Below are positions 1 through 12,382 of a stretch of 64,000 bases of DNA, one piece after another (within the stretch, counting starts at the first letter, position 1; each line of letters begins with the position of its first letter). The position numbers and the translations under genes were made by a program. A model generated the notes under the pieces. That model worked only from the letters and a program-made list of their open reading frames with translations. It searched no databases and had not been told where the DNA came from. Source of the stretch: Anaeramoeba flamelloides (lineage: Eukaryota > Metamonada > Anaeramoebidae); assembly GCA_027625915.1 (NCBI GenBank), contig JANTQA010000075.1:2790001-2854000 (forward strand), read 5' to 3'.

Positions 1-1140
1 TTAGTATAAAATCGTGATAAATGCCAAAATATCCCGATTACTTTTTAATCGCGATATAATATTTGATGGGTTTTTGGGCTAATTCAGCAATATTTTTGAG
101 AAGAAATTTTTTTTGATCAAAAAATAGATTAAGTGGAAAAAAAGTTATTCTTTGAAAAAACAACAAAAAAGATACTTGATTCAATCAAGGATAAGATCAA
201 AGAGCTTTATTGTGTTTTCATATAATTTGGTTTTGTTGTCAAACCTATCGATCCTTTTAGATCAACAATAATACGAACTAAAGAGAAATAAATAATTTTC
301 TCAGTCAATCATGATGTTGTAAATTGTGTTGAATAATGAGCTTCTAAAACAACCAACCCTTCGTTGCTCTTGAAAGTACGAGTTCTTGGGTTAAAACATC
401 TTCAATATTTTCAGAAAGCTTAAATAGTTGGATAACTTTTCGAAAAGCATTCACAACAACCTAGCCACAGATGATCACCATTATTAAGATTTTTCAGACG
501 AATTGTTATCTTCTTCTTCTTAACTTCATCGTTTGTGCATTATGTATTGGACAGAAAACACAATTAGAACTTAGAGGTTTTTGTTTGATCGATCACCAAT
601 AAGAAGGAGAATTACTCTTTATTCTTTTTGGTTATTAAACTTGTGAAGGTAACAACTCCATTTTAAAAAAAAACAGATCTATTTTATATTCAAGTACATT
701 GTTGAAATGGGTTATAATTATAAGATCATAAAATTTTTTTAAGATTTTATATTTTGTTAAAAAAAAAATTAAAAGAGAAAAATTTTTTTTCCACTACAAA
801 CAAACTTATTGTGCTCCTAAAAGTTTTCGGTCTTTCAAAACTTTCAAACCCTTGAAGACAGTTCACAACATTCGCAAACACTTTCTAATATTTGTAAAGG
901 GTGAAAGTGTTGTAAAAGTCTCAAGGCTTTTGTAAAAGTCAAGAAATTTTTTCTAAAGTGATTTCAAAAAAATAATTTTTCATTTTTTCGCGATTTTTTT
1001 TTATATCACAATAATATGGAATATCGCGATTTTATGATTTTTCGCAATAAAGTTGGGCTAATCGCGATTTTTTTAATACTATTGCGATTTTATTGTTAAT
1101 ACCATGATAATATATGTTATCATCAAAACCTCTATTAATA
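1..1140. repeat. Gene-free stretch with a TCGCGAT motif cluster at both ends
   Basis: No coding exon is visible. The palindromic heptamer TCGCGAT or close variants occur near 50 and repeatedly between about 985 and 1090, in partly inverted order around a middle part (775-960) that resembles 48290-48435 in another intron. This suggests a dispersed element of about 1.1 kb with weak inverted ends, possibly continuing left of the window. Confidence 0.35.
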
Positions 1141-1308
1141 GGATTATTATGTGTGTTTAAAAAAAAAAAAAACAGTTAAAATGTAAAATTATTATTGAAA
1201 ACCAGTTGTTTTTATTTATATTTTGCTTTTTGTTTTAGTATCAAACAATATTAGATTTTGAGATTCCTTGTATCTTCTTTACCCATTTTAATTCAACACC
1301 AAAACCGA

Positions 1309-3421
1309 TTATAGATTTGAACGAATGAACCATGCAGATGGCACAACCATCGTGTATGTTTCCATGGGCTTGTTTAAAATGGAAATAATTGCTTTACGGT
1401 ATGTTTTGAATGCTTCACTTCGACAATAAAATTCGAATGATTTTTTACATTCCCAGATTTCATAAATGAAGTATAGATTTTCATTTTCTTTTTCAACATT
1501 TTGAAGATAGATACTATTTGTTTTGATAGTTAAAAAGAACAATTAAAAAATAAAATATTTTTGGTTTAAAATTTTTAAAGACACCTATATTTTACATTTG
1601 TGTATTGGTGATTTTTTCCAGTAAAGCACAGAAATTATTTTTATGAAAATTAACATTTGTATTGATAATACAAAAAAAAAAAGTCACAAAGCAAATGAAA
1701 ATTAATAAATTCAGAATTGAAAGTAATGTAAGATTAAAACCAAGTCTAAACATTTTGTTGTTTTCAAGGATTTTTAAAGTTTCAGTGATTTGTGTGAATT
1801 TGCTTGTTTCTGTACTTTTTTGAAAAGATCGCAATATAATATATTAATAAAAAGGGGAATATATAGTATGTAACATACACTATACACATATAATATAACA
1901 TTGAAAAAGAAATAGAAAAAGAAAAAGAAAAAGAAAAGGAAAAGGAAAAGGAAAAAGAAAAGGAAAAAGAAAAAGAATCATTATTTACATTAAGCATTCT
2001 TCTTCTTGATTCGTTTCGGCAAAATATAATTTGAAAGCCTTTTCAAAAACGTCTATTTTTTCTTTTTCAACTGTGAAGGTCCTTGAAGTTAAATAGTATG
2101 TTCCAGTTTCTTCTTCTGTTTTGAAATTTTGAGAAATAGGCGAAATTTTATAATTCAACTTTTTGAGAAAAAAATTTGTTTTTAATTGATTTTATTACAT
2201 TGTAATTAATAATAGTTGTAATAATATGGGTTCAGGTATTCGTTTATTTTTGATTTGGTTGTCATAAAAATAGAAGAATAGGAATAAAAAAAAAAATATA
2301 AATTAAGAAAAAAATGAGTGCCTGGTTTTGGCGAAAACTGAAAAATTGTGTTAACTTAAAAAATTTGCTTGAATCAAAAGAAGAAATAAAAAGTTTTTAA
2401 AAAAAAAAATAAGATTAAAGGAAGTTTGTTTACATTTGTTTTTGTAAGAGGCGAAGTGGTTTCTAATTTTTTAATCATTTTTGAAAGTCGTTTTACTTGG
2501 TAACTAAGTTTTTCTTGAAGAGACTTTTCGTTTTCGAGTTGTTTTTGAATAAAGCCTGTTCTTTTTTTTTTTTTAATTTTGGTTTCCTCTTCTTTTTGTT
2601 TAATTTCTTCTTCTTCTTCTTCTTCTTCTTCTTCGTCTAGTGTGACAATAGTTTCTTCTTCGGGCAATTTGATTTGCATCACACCAAGTGCGCGTTGTAT
2701 TGGTGAGGTAAGATCGAGGATCCTGTTTTTTAGTTCCTTCAAATACAACCTTGTTTTGAATTGTTCATAGGTGCCCTGTTCAGGGTATTTCTTGGAAGTA
2801 ACTTCAAGTGTTTCATGGATGTTGTCAACAACAGTATGAACAGAATCGAAAACTCCTTCATAATTCTTAAAGTCTTTTAAAAAAAACATAAAGATCTCGT
2901 CAAGATCTAAGACACCATTACTGTCGTCGTCAATTACTTTAAAAATTTCTTGCAAATCTTCTTCATTCACGATCCCATCAGAAAAATATTGAATGAATTC
3001 TTCATATGAAATGGCTTGATCGTCTTTTGTTGGTTTTGTATGTATTTGTTTTTTTTGCACGTTGTAGTAATGATTTGAGAAAAAAGATTTTTTGTTTTAT
3101 TTTCCAAACAAAAAATTTGAACAAAAAATAAATTTTTTTTTTTTGTGAGGCGATGATGGGTAAAAGGAGAAAAATTAAAAAGAAAAGTTGTAATTACCAT
3201 TCTTGTCTGCTCTTCTAAAAACGTCTTTGGAGTTCGATCAAACGCAATAAATTGAAGTCAAAAAAAAAAACAAGAAAAAAAAAAGATTTTGTGTTTAGTA
3301 AGTTAAAAGACTATTTTGTCGATCTTGTTGGATGGTAAATTAACTTACCCTCAAACAATTGTTTTCCTAGAGATTTTTGATCTTTTTCTGTTTCAATTTC
3401 AATTTCTTTTGTTTCGGTCAT
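1309..3421 (-). CDS. NECAB-like EF-hand + ABM-domain calcium-binding protein (5 exons)
   Basis: Reconstructed as five exons: 3421-3349, 3224-3198, 3023-2434, 2158-1989 and 1513-1309, giving 354 aa with all phases consistent. The first EF-hand loop spans residues 31-42 and is assembled across two introns (DVFRRADKND then AISYEEF). The second is canonical at 65-76 (DDDSNGVLDLDE). A helical linker (FKNYEGVFDSVHTVVDNIH) follows, then a Glu run near residue 170 and a basic coiled stretch. The last two exons give an ABM-like (antibiotic biosynthesis monooxygenase) fold segment ending in VVPSAWF. This order and length (about 350 aa) match animal NECAB proteins, which begin with the same DVFRRADKNDDG block and end near IPAAWW. 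Known role of the family: Ca2+-responsive adaptor; the role here is unknown. A (GAAAAA)n tract lies in the last intron. The acceptor of exon 3 is the least certain boundary, because the frame is open up to 3060. Confidence 0.85.
1899..1980. repeat. GAAAAA-type simple repeat inside NECAB-like intron 4
   Basis: About 80 bases made almost wholly of GAAAAA/GAAAAG units on the plus strand. It lies in the 475-nt intron between exons 4 and 5 of the NECAB-like gene, so the transcript carries a pyrimidine-rich TTTTTC tract. In another frame it creates a spurious Phe/Ser open frame. Confidence 0.8.
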
Positions 3422-3954
3422 TTAAGATTTTGTAATTCAATTTTAGTTGTGAGAATAATAAGAAAAAATAAAAAGTTTTATTTTTTTTACTCTTTTGGGA
3501 GTAAACAATTTGTTATTTTCAAATAGTGGTGAATTTTCTAATACTATAATGTCTTGGTGAATTTTTTTGTTTCTCTACAAATCTAATTATCTTAATAAGC
3601 AAGGTTGTAATTTTGATTTTTTGTCATCACAACACCGAAAATCTTGAAGGGAAATACTTTCCATCACATTGTTTTAGAATTGTAAAATTCCTTTGATGTT
3701 AAATTTCTAATTAAATTCTATGTCTTGGTAATTGTTCAATAAATCAGGGACTATTTCAAACCCAAAAAATTATTAATTCTGAGAGTTTTCTTTGAGATTT
3801 ATTTTTTATGGGAAAAGTAACACTTTATAATTTTTTTTCCCAAATACAGTAGAGTAATTTTTTTCACAATGGAGAGATTAAAATTGAGAAGTAAACCCAT
3901 TTTTATCAACTTTATAGAAATGATTTATCCTAATGGAAAAAAACCATTTTTTAT

Positions 3955-4264
3955 TACAATCCTGAGCCATTTTAAGGCACAGGAAAAATCAACATATAAG
4001 GCACAAAATTTTGTTCACTTTAAGGTACAAATTATTGATTTGAGGCACTTTCCCAATTTCAAGATATAATTTCATTGAATAATTACAGAGTTAGTTTGAG
4101 TGTTTTCTCCAATAAATATAAAAAATATTACATTATGAGTAATCTTGGAAATTTACACAGAAAAATTGTGTTTTATTTTGACTACTTTGATTTTGTGCCT
4201 TAATGGAATTTTTTGTACCTTATTTCTTGATTTTTCCTGTTTCTTAAAAGAGCACAGGACTGTA
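3955..4264. mobile_element. TA-flanked MITE, family B (TTACAGTCCTG ends)
   Basis: Inverted ends: left reads TACAATCCTGAGCC, right (reverse complement) TACAGTCCTGTGC. Both continue through TTTTAAG, ACAGGAAAAATCAA and AAGGCACAAAA-like blocks for roughly 75 bases. Both ends sit at TA, as in Tc1/mariner-type insertions. It is related to, but distinct from, the TTAAGGCACAAA family at 9260, 40047, 46762 and 62329. There is no coding capacity. Confidence 0.65.
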
Positions 4265-5723
4265 ATAAATTTCCAGAAAAAATAGCTTACTATTCTGTAA
4301 AATAAATGTCAAATAAGTTTTAATTGTTAAAAAAATCCAATGAAAAAGGAAAATTTTTCAATTATATTTTTACTTATTATTCACTGGTCAGTTAGGGTAT
4401 ATGAAACTGAAATTCCTCAAACTTGATTAATACCCATTGTTTAAACCTTAAAGTCAATTTCAAATGAATGGAAAAAGACAAGTATAAAAAAAACCAAAAA
4501 TATCCACTTTTTCATTATTTATCATTAAATCCTACATTTGAGAAAATTGAAAATTCTTAAATTTTGGTATAATTTTTTATTTTGAATTCTATTTAATTCA
4601 AACAACCAATCTAATTGTATACTTTTTTTTTGTTTTAAAATGAACAAAAAAAAAAAAAAGATATTAAAAAATATTACAAAATTAGATCTTTTACCATTGT
4701 TTAACAATTAAAACCAATTTGACATTTTTCTTCCTAAATGGTAAGATCCTTTTTGCTGATTAAAATATTGGAAAGAAAAATCAGAAGAAAAATTGGTAAA
4801 ATAAACATGTTTTTTTATTAGGTTCTTATAATTTATCATATATTTACTCGATACTTAATAAGTGTCTTGAAACCTAAAAAGGGTATTACTAAAATTGTCG
4901 ATATTTTGATTGAAAAAATTCGATTAATAATAAAAAAAAAAATTGAGAGGATTTCTCATTGTAAAAAAATTTAATTCAAAAAAAAAATTTAAAAGCTTTC
5001 ATCAATTCTAAAAAATCTTAATTTGAATAAAAAAAAAAGGTTACAAAGATATTAATAAAAAAAAAATCAAAATTAAAAAAAAAAATTGTTTCTTCAATTA
5101 AAATTTCAAAAGTTTTAAATTTCTTCAATTTGAAACAAATTGTTTTCTTTAAGTAAACAATTAATTTAATTCGATTTAATACAATAAATGTTTATTTTAC
5201 AACTATCTGAATTTGGCAAAGTAAGGATTTTGTAAAATTATTTAGAAAAAAATAGCTCATTTAAGAATAGATAAAAAAAAAAAAAAAAATCTTCAAACAC
5301 TCAAAAAGCACGAAAGATCGACATTCTAAACCACACAGATATCTTCAAAATTATAATTCAGAACTATTCGAATTCGAAATTAAGTGTTGTTTCTTGGTTC
5401 TTTTTTCTAAAAATGATCAAAATTTTGATTGTTGATTTTGAGAGATCGATCGTATCTCACATTTTGATTAGTATTAGTTTATGTTAGCACTTATAAAAAT
5501 TACAAATTGTTTCCATTCCATTTCAGAAAATTATTTTTTACCAATAGGACTTGAACCTTAAATCTTCCTATTAGTCATTTCTGATATTTATTATTAAAAT
5601 AACATTCAAAATCCAATCCTATATTTAAAAAAAGAAAAATAAATCAAATATTTAGATACTGAAATATCTATATTTTGTAGAAAATAATTAATTATGTTGA
5701 TATTTTCATTTGGGGCTGTAAAA

Positions 5724-6425
5724 TAAACTCTGTTTCAGTCAAAGGGGCCCAACGTTTTTTTAAATATCAATTATATAAAATAATTGACCTTTGAAGAACA
5801 AATAAGAAATAAACAGAATAATACACCTCGAAGAAATGTTGATACATGTCTGAAAGAATATTAATAAATCAATAGCTTTTCTTAAAAATTGAAAACCTCA
5901 AATTCTTAGGGCCCTATTGAGAAAAACAACGATGTTTGTTTTGAACTTCTACTGGTATTTGAATAATAAATATCAAACATTTTTCACTTCATTTTCGATA
6001 CTTTTCTTTTAGAAATTAAGCCCCCAAACAAAGTTTGTTGGTATTTGTGGTCTCTATTTGAAAAAGGAAATGAAAATGAAGTGAAAATTTTTCACAATTA
6101 TTATTCAAATATCAAGATCAAAGATCAAATTGAATTCCAATAGAAATCAATATGATTTCTCAACAATCTTTACATGGTTTCAATGACATTAGAATAACAC
6201 GTTTTTACCAAGTGACTATTGATCTTGCAATAAAAAATTTTTTGCAAATGAATGACGTTTTTAAAAAAAAATCGAAAAAAAAAAAAAAATGTGTAGAAAT
6301 GTGAAAAAATGATTTCAATTTTGAAAATTTCCAAAATAAAATTTTTCTTCTAATATCTATGCAAACCCTTTAAACACGTGTATTATACCATTACAACTGG
6401 GCCCCTTTGACTGAAAAATAGTTTA
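5724..6425. mobile_element. Non-autonomous element with CAGTCAAAGGGGCCCA inverted ends
   Basis: The left end starts TAAACTCTGTTTCAG and runs into TCAAAGGGGCCCA. The right end, reverse-complemented, gives TAAACTATTTTTCAG and the same TCAAAGGGGCCCA. The inside (about 5790-6360) has a diverged second copy near 55130-55790. The ends resemble those of the elements at 23351-23889 and 35577-36130. No coding region is visible. Confidence 0.65.
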
Positions 6426-7453
6426 TCTGAAAAAACCAGGGAAATAATGAAAAAAAAAAAAACTCTTAAAAATCACAGATTTAAGATTTTTAGGTTTTTC
6501 ATCAATGAAGACACAGATTTATTGTTGCGGAACATGAACCTCAAAAAAATTTATGAGGTTACTTTAGATAATTCCTTTACCAAAATGAATCAACATTAAA
6601 AAAAGAAAAAAGATCTTGTATCCAAAAGATTTTTAATCTAGCAATTTTCGAAAAAAAAACAAGGATTAGAAGAAAAAATAGATTACTTTGATTGACAAAC
6701 AGGTTGAAAAAAATAAGTAAAAGAAAAAATGAGAATAAAAATATAAGGAATTTTCTAAAATATTTTTTGTTTTTATTTTTGTTTTTAGAAAGTAAAATTG
6801 AATTCTTAAGAATTAATTAATAATTTATTTTAAAAATATGTTAATTGAGTGATATGAAACAACCCCTCAATTTTTTTAAATATTTAAAAGTAATTAGGAA
6901 AAAAAAAAAAAAACAGAAGGATCTTTTTTGAAACCAAATTTTAAATTAAATTAATAAATTATTTAACAAATTCTTTACTCTAATTAAAATTATTATTTCT
7001 TTTCTTTTATTATATTGAATTTATTTTTTTTATAATTATGAATTTACTGATGAAATTTAAATTGACACATTTTATTTTTTTTCGCTTCATTCATTTTATT
7101 TTAAAGCATTATTTTGAGCCCTTCAGAAATAAATGGATTTTTAATTATTCCAATTATCTTTAGATATTCCAATAAATTACTTTGATAAATAAATGAAACG
7201 AAAATAAAGTGCCCCTCTTTCAAATTTCTCAGCAGTAATCAAGTTTTTAAATGTAGAACTTTTTTATTTAATTATTTTTTGATGTTGTTTTTTTTGTAAT
7301 ATTTTGAGAGATTTCTTGTGATTCAACTTTTGTAAAAATTGAAGGCTTTCTTTTTCTTTCTTTTTTTGTTTTTTTTTTTTTGATCATTTCTTGTGTTCGA
7401 AAATGTAAAATAAAAAAACAAAAAAGATCTTTTGGGAATTAAAATTTTTATAA

Positions 7454-10400
7454 TTATTTTTTTAAAGATGGAAAATCTTGTAAATTATCTATCTCTAATT
7501 TTTGTTTTGGTTTATTATCATAATTATTCTTTTGGTTATAATATCCTTTTTGTTTTTGATAATTTGAATTATTTCTATTTCTATTATAATTATTATTATT
7601 ATAGCCATTTGTTCTTGAATTATTATTATAATTACTTTTAATTCTTTGCCCGTTTTGATAGTTTCCTTGTTTATACCTATTATTATTATTTTGGTATCTT
7701 TGATTAAATCCAAACTGTCCATCTTGTTGCACTTGATTCTTAGTATTAAAAAAATTTTTTTGAACAAATTGTCTATTAGTATTATTTTGGTTATTATTAT
7801 TATAATAATTGTTCCTTTGGTTTTGATAATTGTTTTGGTTATAATTTTGATTTCTATTATAATTGCTAGTGTTATGATGATTATTATAATTTTTATTGTT
7901 ATTCCAATTATTTCTTTTTCCGTTACCTTTAAAATTCTGATTATTCTGATTATTATTATTGTTATTGTTATATTGGTTTGAACCTGGACTATTATTATTA
8001 TTTCTATTGTAATTGTTATTATTTTGATTATTATTATTTCTATAATAATTTTTTTTATAATTATTACCTTGGAAGTTTTTATCTTGATTTCTATTTCTAT
8101 TTTTAACTTTGAATTCGGGCATGTCTAGTTGAATTATATTTTTCTTCTTCTTTTTTTTTGAAACTTTTTGATTGTTGCTCTTTTCTTTTTTTTCTTCTTC
8201 TTTTATAGGTTGTGTGTTCGAAACTTTAGTTTTGGGTTTCTTTTTTTTTTTTTTTTTCTTTTTGGATTTGTTTTGCCTTTTTGCTGATATCATCTATTAT
8301 TATCAAGATATAAACATATAAAAGATAGATTTAAAACGAATGAATACAAGATATAAAAGAAATCATATTAATTTTATTTTAATTTAATTTTTATTGTTAA
8401 GGCACTATACAAGTGAAAATATGATATATCTATTTTTAGAGTTTTTTTTTTTTTTGTCAAAACCGCACTCATAGCTTTGCATAGTTTTATGTTAGTTCTG
8501 TAAAGATCAAGTTCAGTTTCGTAAATTATGATTATTTATGAAAGTTGGAACAGGGAAGGGGCTTTTTAGAAATTGTAAATTTTTTTTTGATTTTTTATTT
8601 CCAATTTTTTATTTTTGCTTTTTTAACATAAAAAAAAATTGGATGTGTCTTTCCCTTAAACAATCTTGAAATTTATGATTTTGTGCTTAAATTACCCATT
8701 GTGGAAATTTAAGTAAAAGGACATCTAGAGTGTAGTTTACACTTCTTCCATCAATATTTAAAATAAAAACACAATTTCTGGGTAAAATTTGGAAATGACT
8801 TTCAAACTTTAATGGTTATAACTATCTTTCTGAAAGGAATATAAATATTTTTCAATAGGTTGAATAAAACAATTTTTTGGATAACCAAAAGAATTATCTC
8901 AAAATTGAAAAAAACTCTTTACATTAATATTCCTGGTAAAAAAGACTTGGTTATGTGTAATAATGATGAAAACGGTAATAAACAAGGTAAAAACATTTTA
9001 TAATGTAAGAAATAAAATGAATTTAAAATTTTTGTTTTTTCAGTAAAAATGGAAAAAAAAAAAAGATCTCATCGAAAAAATTTTCTTTTATGTGGGTTTT
9101 AGTCGATCAGAATTTTTTGACAATTGGCATCTCTAAAATTTGTAAGTAGAGAATGTCAACAATAAAATACATGAAAACTTTGCCTTGTTGTCGTAGAGTA
9201 CTGATCCCTTAAAATTAAAAATTTTAGGGTTTTTTTTTTTTTTTGAGAAATTTTTCAATTACACTCAGTTTCACTTTTAAGGCACAAACTTTCAACGAAA
9301 TTTAAGGCACAAAACAATCTAAAATTAAGGCACAAAATTTGGAATTTTTTTTTTTACAATTTATTTTTACTATAATCTGAATTTTGTGCTTTAATTTGAG
9401 ATTTTTTTTGTGCCTTAAATTTCGTTGAAAGTTTGTGCCTTAAAAGTGAAAATGACTGTATACAAAAACCCTTTTTTCATTTCCAAATTTGGAATTTACC
9501 TTGAAAAGGTTTGAAAATCCAAAACCCTCTTAGTCCACCTGCTTTCCACTTCATTTTAAAATATAATAGAGATCAGTGCAATGGCGGAAATATATTTCAC
9601 AATCATCTGGAAAGTTAAGGAGAAGTTCAACAAGCGGTAAACAAAATTGATTTTAATTTTAGCTTGTTTTGTTTGAGAATTTCGTAAAGTTTTGGATCAT
9701 AAAATGTTTCCTCAAAAATTCTAAAATTTGCAATATTTTGACTTTCCTTTAATTGACATTCTTTTAAATCATTTTTTTTTTTTATAGACAAGTTATATTG
9801 TATTCCAGTTTTTAGAGGGTACAAAATAAGGATAGTCTTTAAGAGGATCAGGTAAAACAATTCAAAAAAATAAAGAATGAAATTTTTGTACTAAGAAGAA
9901 GAAAAAAAGCGAAGTTGTCCATTGGAATGCATTAAATGGTTTCAAAAGTCCCAGAAAAATAGATTGTAAATGTTTTTTTGTGAATAGGAAATTTGAAAAA
10001 TGTAAAACTTGGGTACAAAAATAAGCAATGTAGTTCATTTAAAAAACAACAAAAAGTTAAAGTGAAAATCCTTCGTTTAATTTGAAAAAAAAAAAAAAAT
10101 ATAAAGAAAAATTTGAAAGAAAATAAGAAAAAGTTACAAATTCAAGATCACCTTCATCTTCTTTTTTCAGTGGGACATGGTTTTCTAGTTCTTTACAATC
10201 TCTCTTTTTGATTTCAATTTTATTTTTTTCTGTTTTGTTTTCCTTTTGCTTTTTTAAATGCTCTTCCACTGTAATAAAGTTTTCTGTTTCTTTGTTTTTT
10301 TTTGTTTCTTCGTCTGGGTTTTGTTGAATCTCATTTTTGTTTGTTGCCTCTTGGCTATTGTTTTCTTCAATTACCTTTGTTTCTTCATTTTCGGCTTTGT

Positions 10401-11051
10401 TAATTTTTTGGTTTTGGTTTTGGTTTTGGTTATTATTTTGATAATTATTGTAATTGTTGGATTGATTATTTCTACTATTTTGGTAATTCCTATTTTGATA
10501 GTTATTAAAGTGTCTTGGGTTATTGTTGTAATGATTTTTTCTTTGTTTAAAGTCTTGGTATCTTGAGTTTTTTTGTTGGTGGAATGGTGAAAATTGTCGA
10601 TCTTTTGGATGGAAATTATTTTGGTATTCTCTTGGTTGGAAGTATGGATTTTGAAAGTATGGATTTTGAAAGTTTTGGTGGACGAATTGGAGTTCCATTG
10701 GATATTGGCTTTTTGTTTTTGTTTTTTTTTGTAAATGTTATTTGGAGAAAAAGGGTTTTTGTAGAAAAAAAGAATGTTAATTTTTTGGTATTAAAGAAGA
10801 AAGGTAAAAAGGTATTACGGATTAAAATTTGAAAATGGATCTCTTTTCATTTGAAGATTCATCATTTGTTGCTCATACACTTGAGGTTCAAAAGGAACTC
10901 TCATAGTTTGAGGATGGTTATTGTTACGTTGATCTTGTTGTTGTTGAATCATCACGCTTTGTTCATTTTTATTTGGAAAGGTTGAAGTCTGGAATTGTGG
11001 ATTTTCGTTACGTTGAGAAACAGTTTCAAGTTGTTGTACATTATTACTCAT
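7454..11051 (-). CDS. SERBP1/HABP4-like ribosome/mRNA-binding protein (3 exons)
   Basis: Exons 11051-10819, 10708-10138 and 8293-7454 join in phase to a 547-aa protein. Introns are 110 and 1844 nt. Exon 1 is Gln/Asn-rich and ends in a DPFSNFNP block resembling the N-terminal DPF motif of SERBP1. Exon 2 has Asn/Tyr/Arg-rich repeats, then ITVEEHLKKQKEN (the family's MTLDEW/MTLEEY block) and DEGDLEF. Exon 3 starts MISAKRQ, has a Lys run and a long Asn/Tyr/Gln/Arg tract where animal proteins have RGG repeats, and closes with LQDFPSLKK, matching the DPEAFPALA tail of SERBP1. Family members bind mRNA and sit in the mRNA channel of idle ribosomes. The second join rests on the reading frame plus family order. 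A shorter exon 3-only gene starting at the ATG at 8293 is the alternative. Confidence 0.7.
8640..9075. repeat. Dispersed repeat family G, copy in the SERBP1-like intron
   Basis: The block with GGAAATTTAAGTAAAAGGACATC and GAGTGTAGTTTAC, followed by a WGGATAACCAAAAGAATTAT-type section, recurs near 24405-24600 and at the right edge of the window (about 63600-64000), where the first part appears inverted relative to the second. This suggests an element with GAGTGTAGTTTAC-type ends. No coding is visible. Confidence 0.5.
9260..9460. mobile_element. TA-flanked palindromic MITE, family A (copy 1, intronic)
   Basis: Two arms of about 95 bases built from TTTAAGGCACAAA-type blocks face each other around a short AT spacer. 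The ends read CACTCAGTTTCACTTTTAAG and, inverted, CAGTCATTTTCACTTTTAAG, each next to TA. It lies inside the 1.84-kb intron of the SERBP1-like gene, so the pre-mRNA could fold into a long hairpin here. Confidence 0.8.
9627..9860. repeat. Dispersed repeat family K (copies here and at about 52735-52945)
   Basis: Shared words with the second copy include GCTTGTTTTGTT / TCTTGTTTTGTT, GCAATATTTTGACTTT and AGGATAGTC / GAATAGTCCTTA. A 77-codon minus-strand open frame crosses this copy, but it is A/T-driven, lies in an intron and has no recognised motif. Confidence 0.45.
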
Positions 11052-12382
11052 TGGGTATTTCTTTTTTTGATTTGAGTCTTGAATAAAAAGAGTAAATTAG
11101 AAGAGAAGAAACAAAAAAATAAATATTCTTTATTTTGGAAAAAAATTCCCCTGAACGTTAATTTCTTTCAAATACCAGTAGACCAGAAATAAAATATATT
11201 AAGTTCAAAAATTGATTCCAATTTACCAGTAAGTTGCTTTTATTTAAAAAGAAATTTTGTAAGGAATAAATGATGATTTTTTTGTTAACCAGAAAAAACT
11301 ACTAATCTAGAGTACGAATAAAGAAAAATATTGATTTATAAGAAAAGTGTTGATTTTTAAAATGTTACTAATTAGAAAAGTACTTGTGTAGAATCAAATA
11401 TAAAATGAATTGGAAAAATATCTTCTTAGATCACTAATATGAAATTAATAAAATTGAAAAAATTTGAGTTGGATAAAACTATTAGTTTAATTATCATTTC
11501 ATGATTAATAATAAAAATTTTTTATACTATACTAAAAATTCTAGAACTTTAAATTCTTGGTGCTATTGGATTTATTGGAGTAGGTAGTATCAACTTTTGT
11601 AACAATATTGAATTAAAAAAATAAAGTGTTTATTTTGGGGTAAAATATCTCAAATTGATAAGACCATTTAGTTTAATTCAACTGTTAGATGTTTGGTTTG
11701 ATAAGCACACTAGTGTAAATATAAATGTTGTCAAAAATAGAGTTTTTGTAATTTTCGAGATAAATAAAGAGTTCCATGAAATTACCCAAATTTTAGTTAT
11801 AGTATACTAAATCGCTAATTTTGATTTTTGAGCTTGAATGGATTTTCAACATAAAACTGTTTGGTGAACACCAATACTTTGTTTGATGAAGGATTTTTTT
11901 TAAAAAAATTGAAATTTTAGTATTTACCAAACAAGAATTTCAATAAAATTATTATTAGTTTATTAAGATAATCAGATATTATATTTACTATTACCAAAAT
12001 TTAGATAAATGTAAGGAACTATCAATTTATCTGGAAAATTGCAAAAATCCTATTGTTTATAAAATTTATATTCACACTAGCGCAATAACGAAGGTTTTTT
12101 AACAATAATATATTTTTCTTAAAAACTGCTATGGAGAATAATAATAATAATAATAATTATAATAATAATAAATATTGAATATACTCTATTTTACCATAAT
12201 TCAAAAAAATATAGTAAATTCATAATTTTTACTTTTTGTTTTAAATCCTGGAAAAAATATTAAAAAGTTCTCTAGGTTTTCTAGAATTCAATAGATTTGT
12301 TCAAAATTATTAGATTATAAACAATTCTTTTTAATTCTGAAAAAGCTAACTTATTTTTTTTAATTTTTGAAATAAAACAAAA

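Larger units (their letters stand above)
3422..7453. other. Intergenic, no gene seen; contains two transposon-like elements
   Basis: Very AT-rich with many A or T runs. It holds the palindromic element at 3955-4264 and the longer element at 5724-6425, both listed separately. No exon with recognisable protein content was found on either strand. Confidence 0.6.

Noticed and set aside
2579-2770. Plus-strand serine-rich open frame
   Set aside because: It is the antisense of the Glu run in the NECAB-like exon.
5530-5570. GGTTCAAGTCC-like word on the minus strand, resembling a tRNA T-arm
   Set aside because: The flanking bases do not pair as a T-stem, and there is no acceptor, D-arm or anticodon arm around it. 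The local AATAGGA/TCCTATT pairing gives a simple hairpin instead.
7432-7981. Plus-strand Ile/Tyr-rich open frames
   Set aside because: Antisense or shifted frames of the Asn-rich exon of the SERBP1-like gene.
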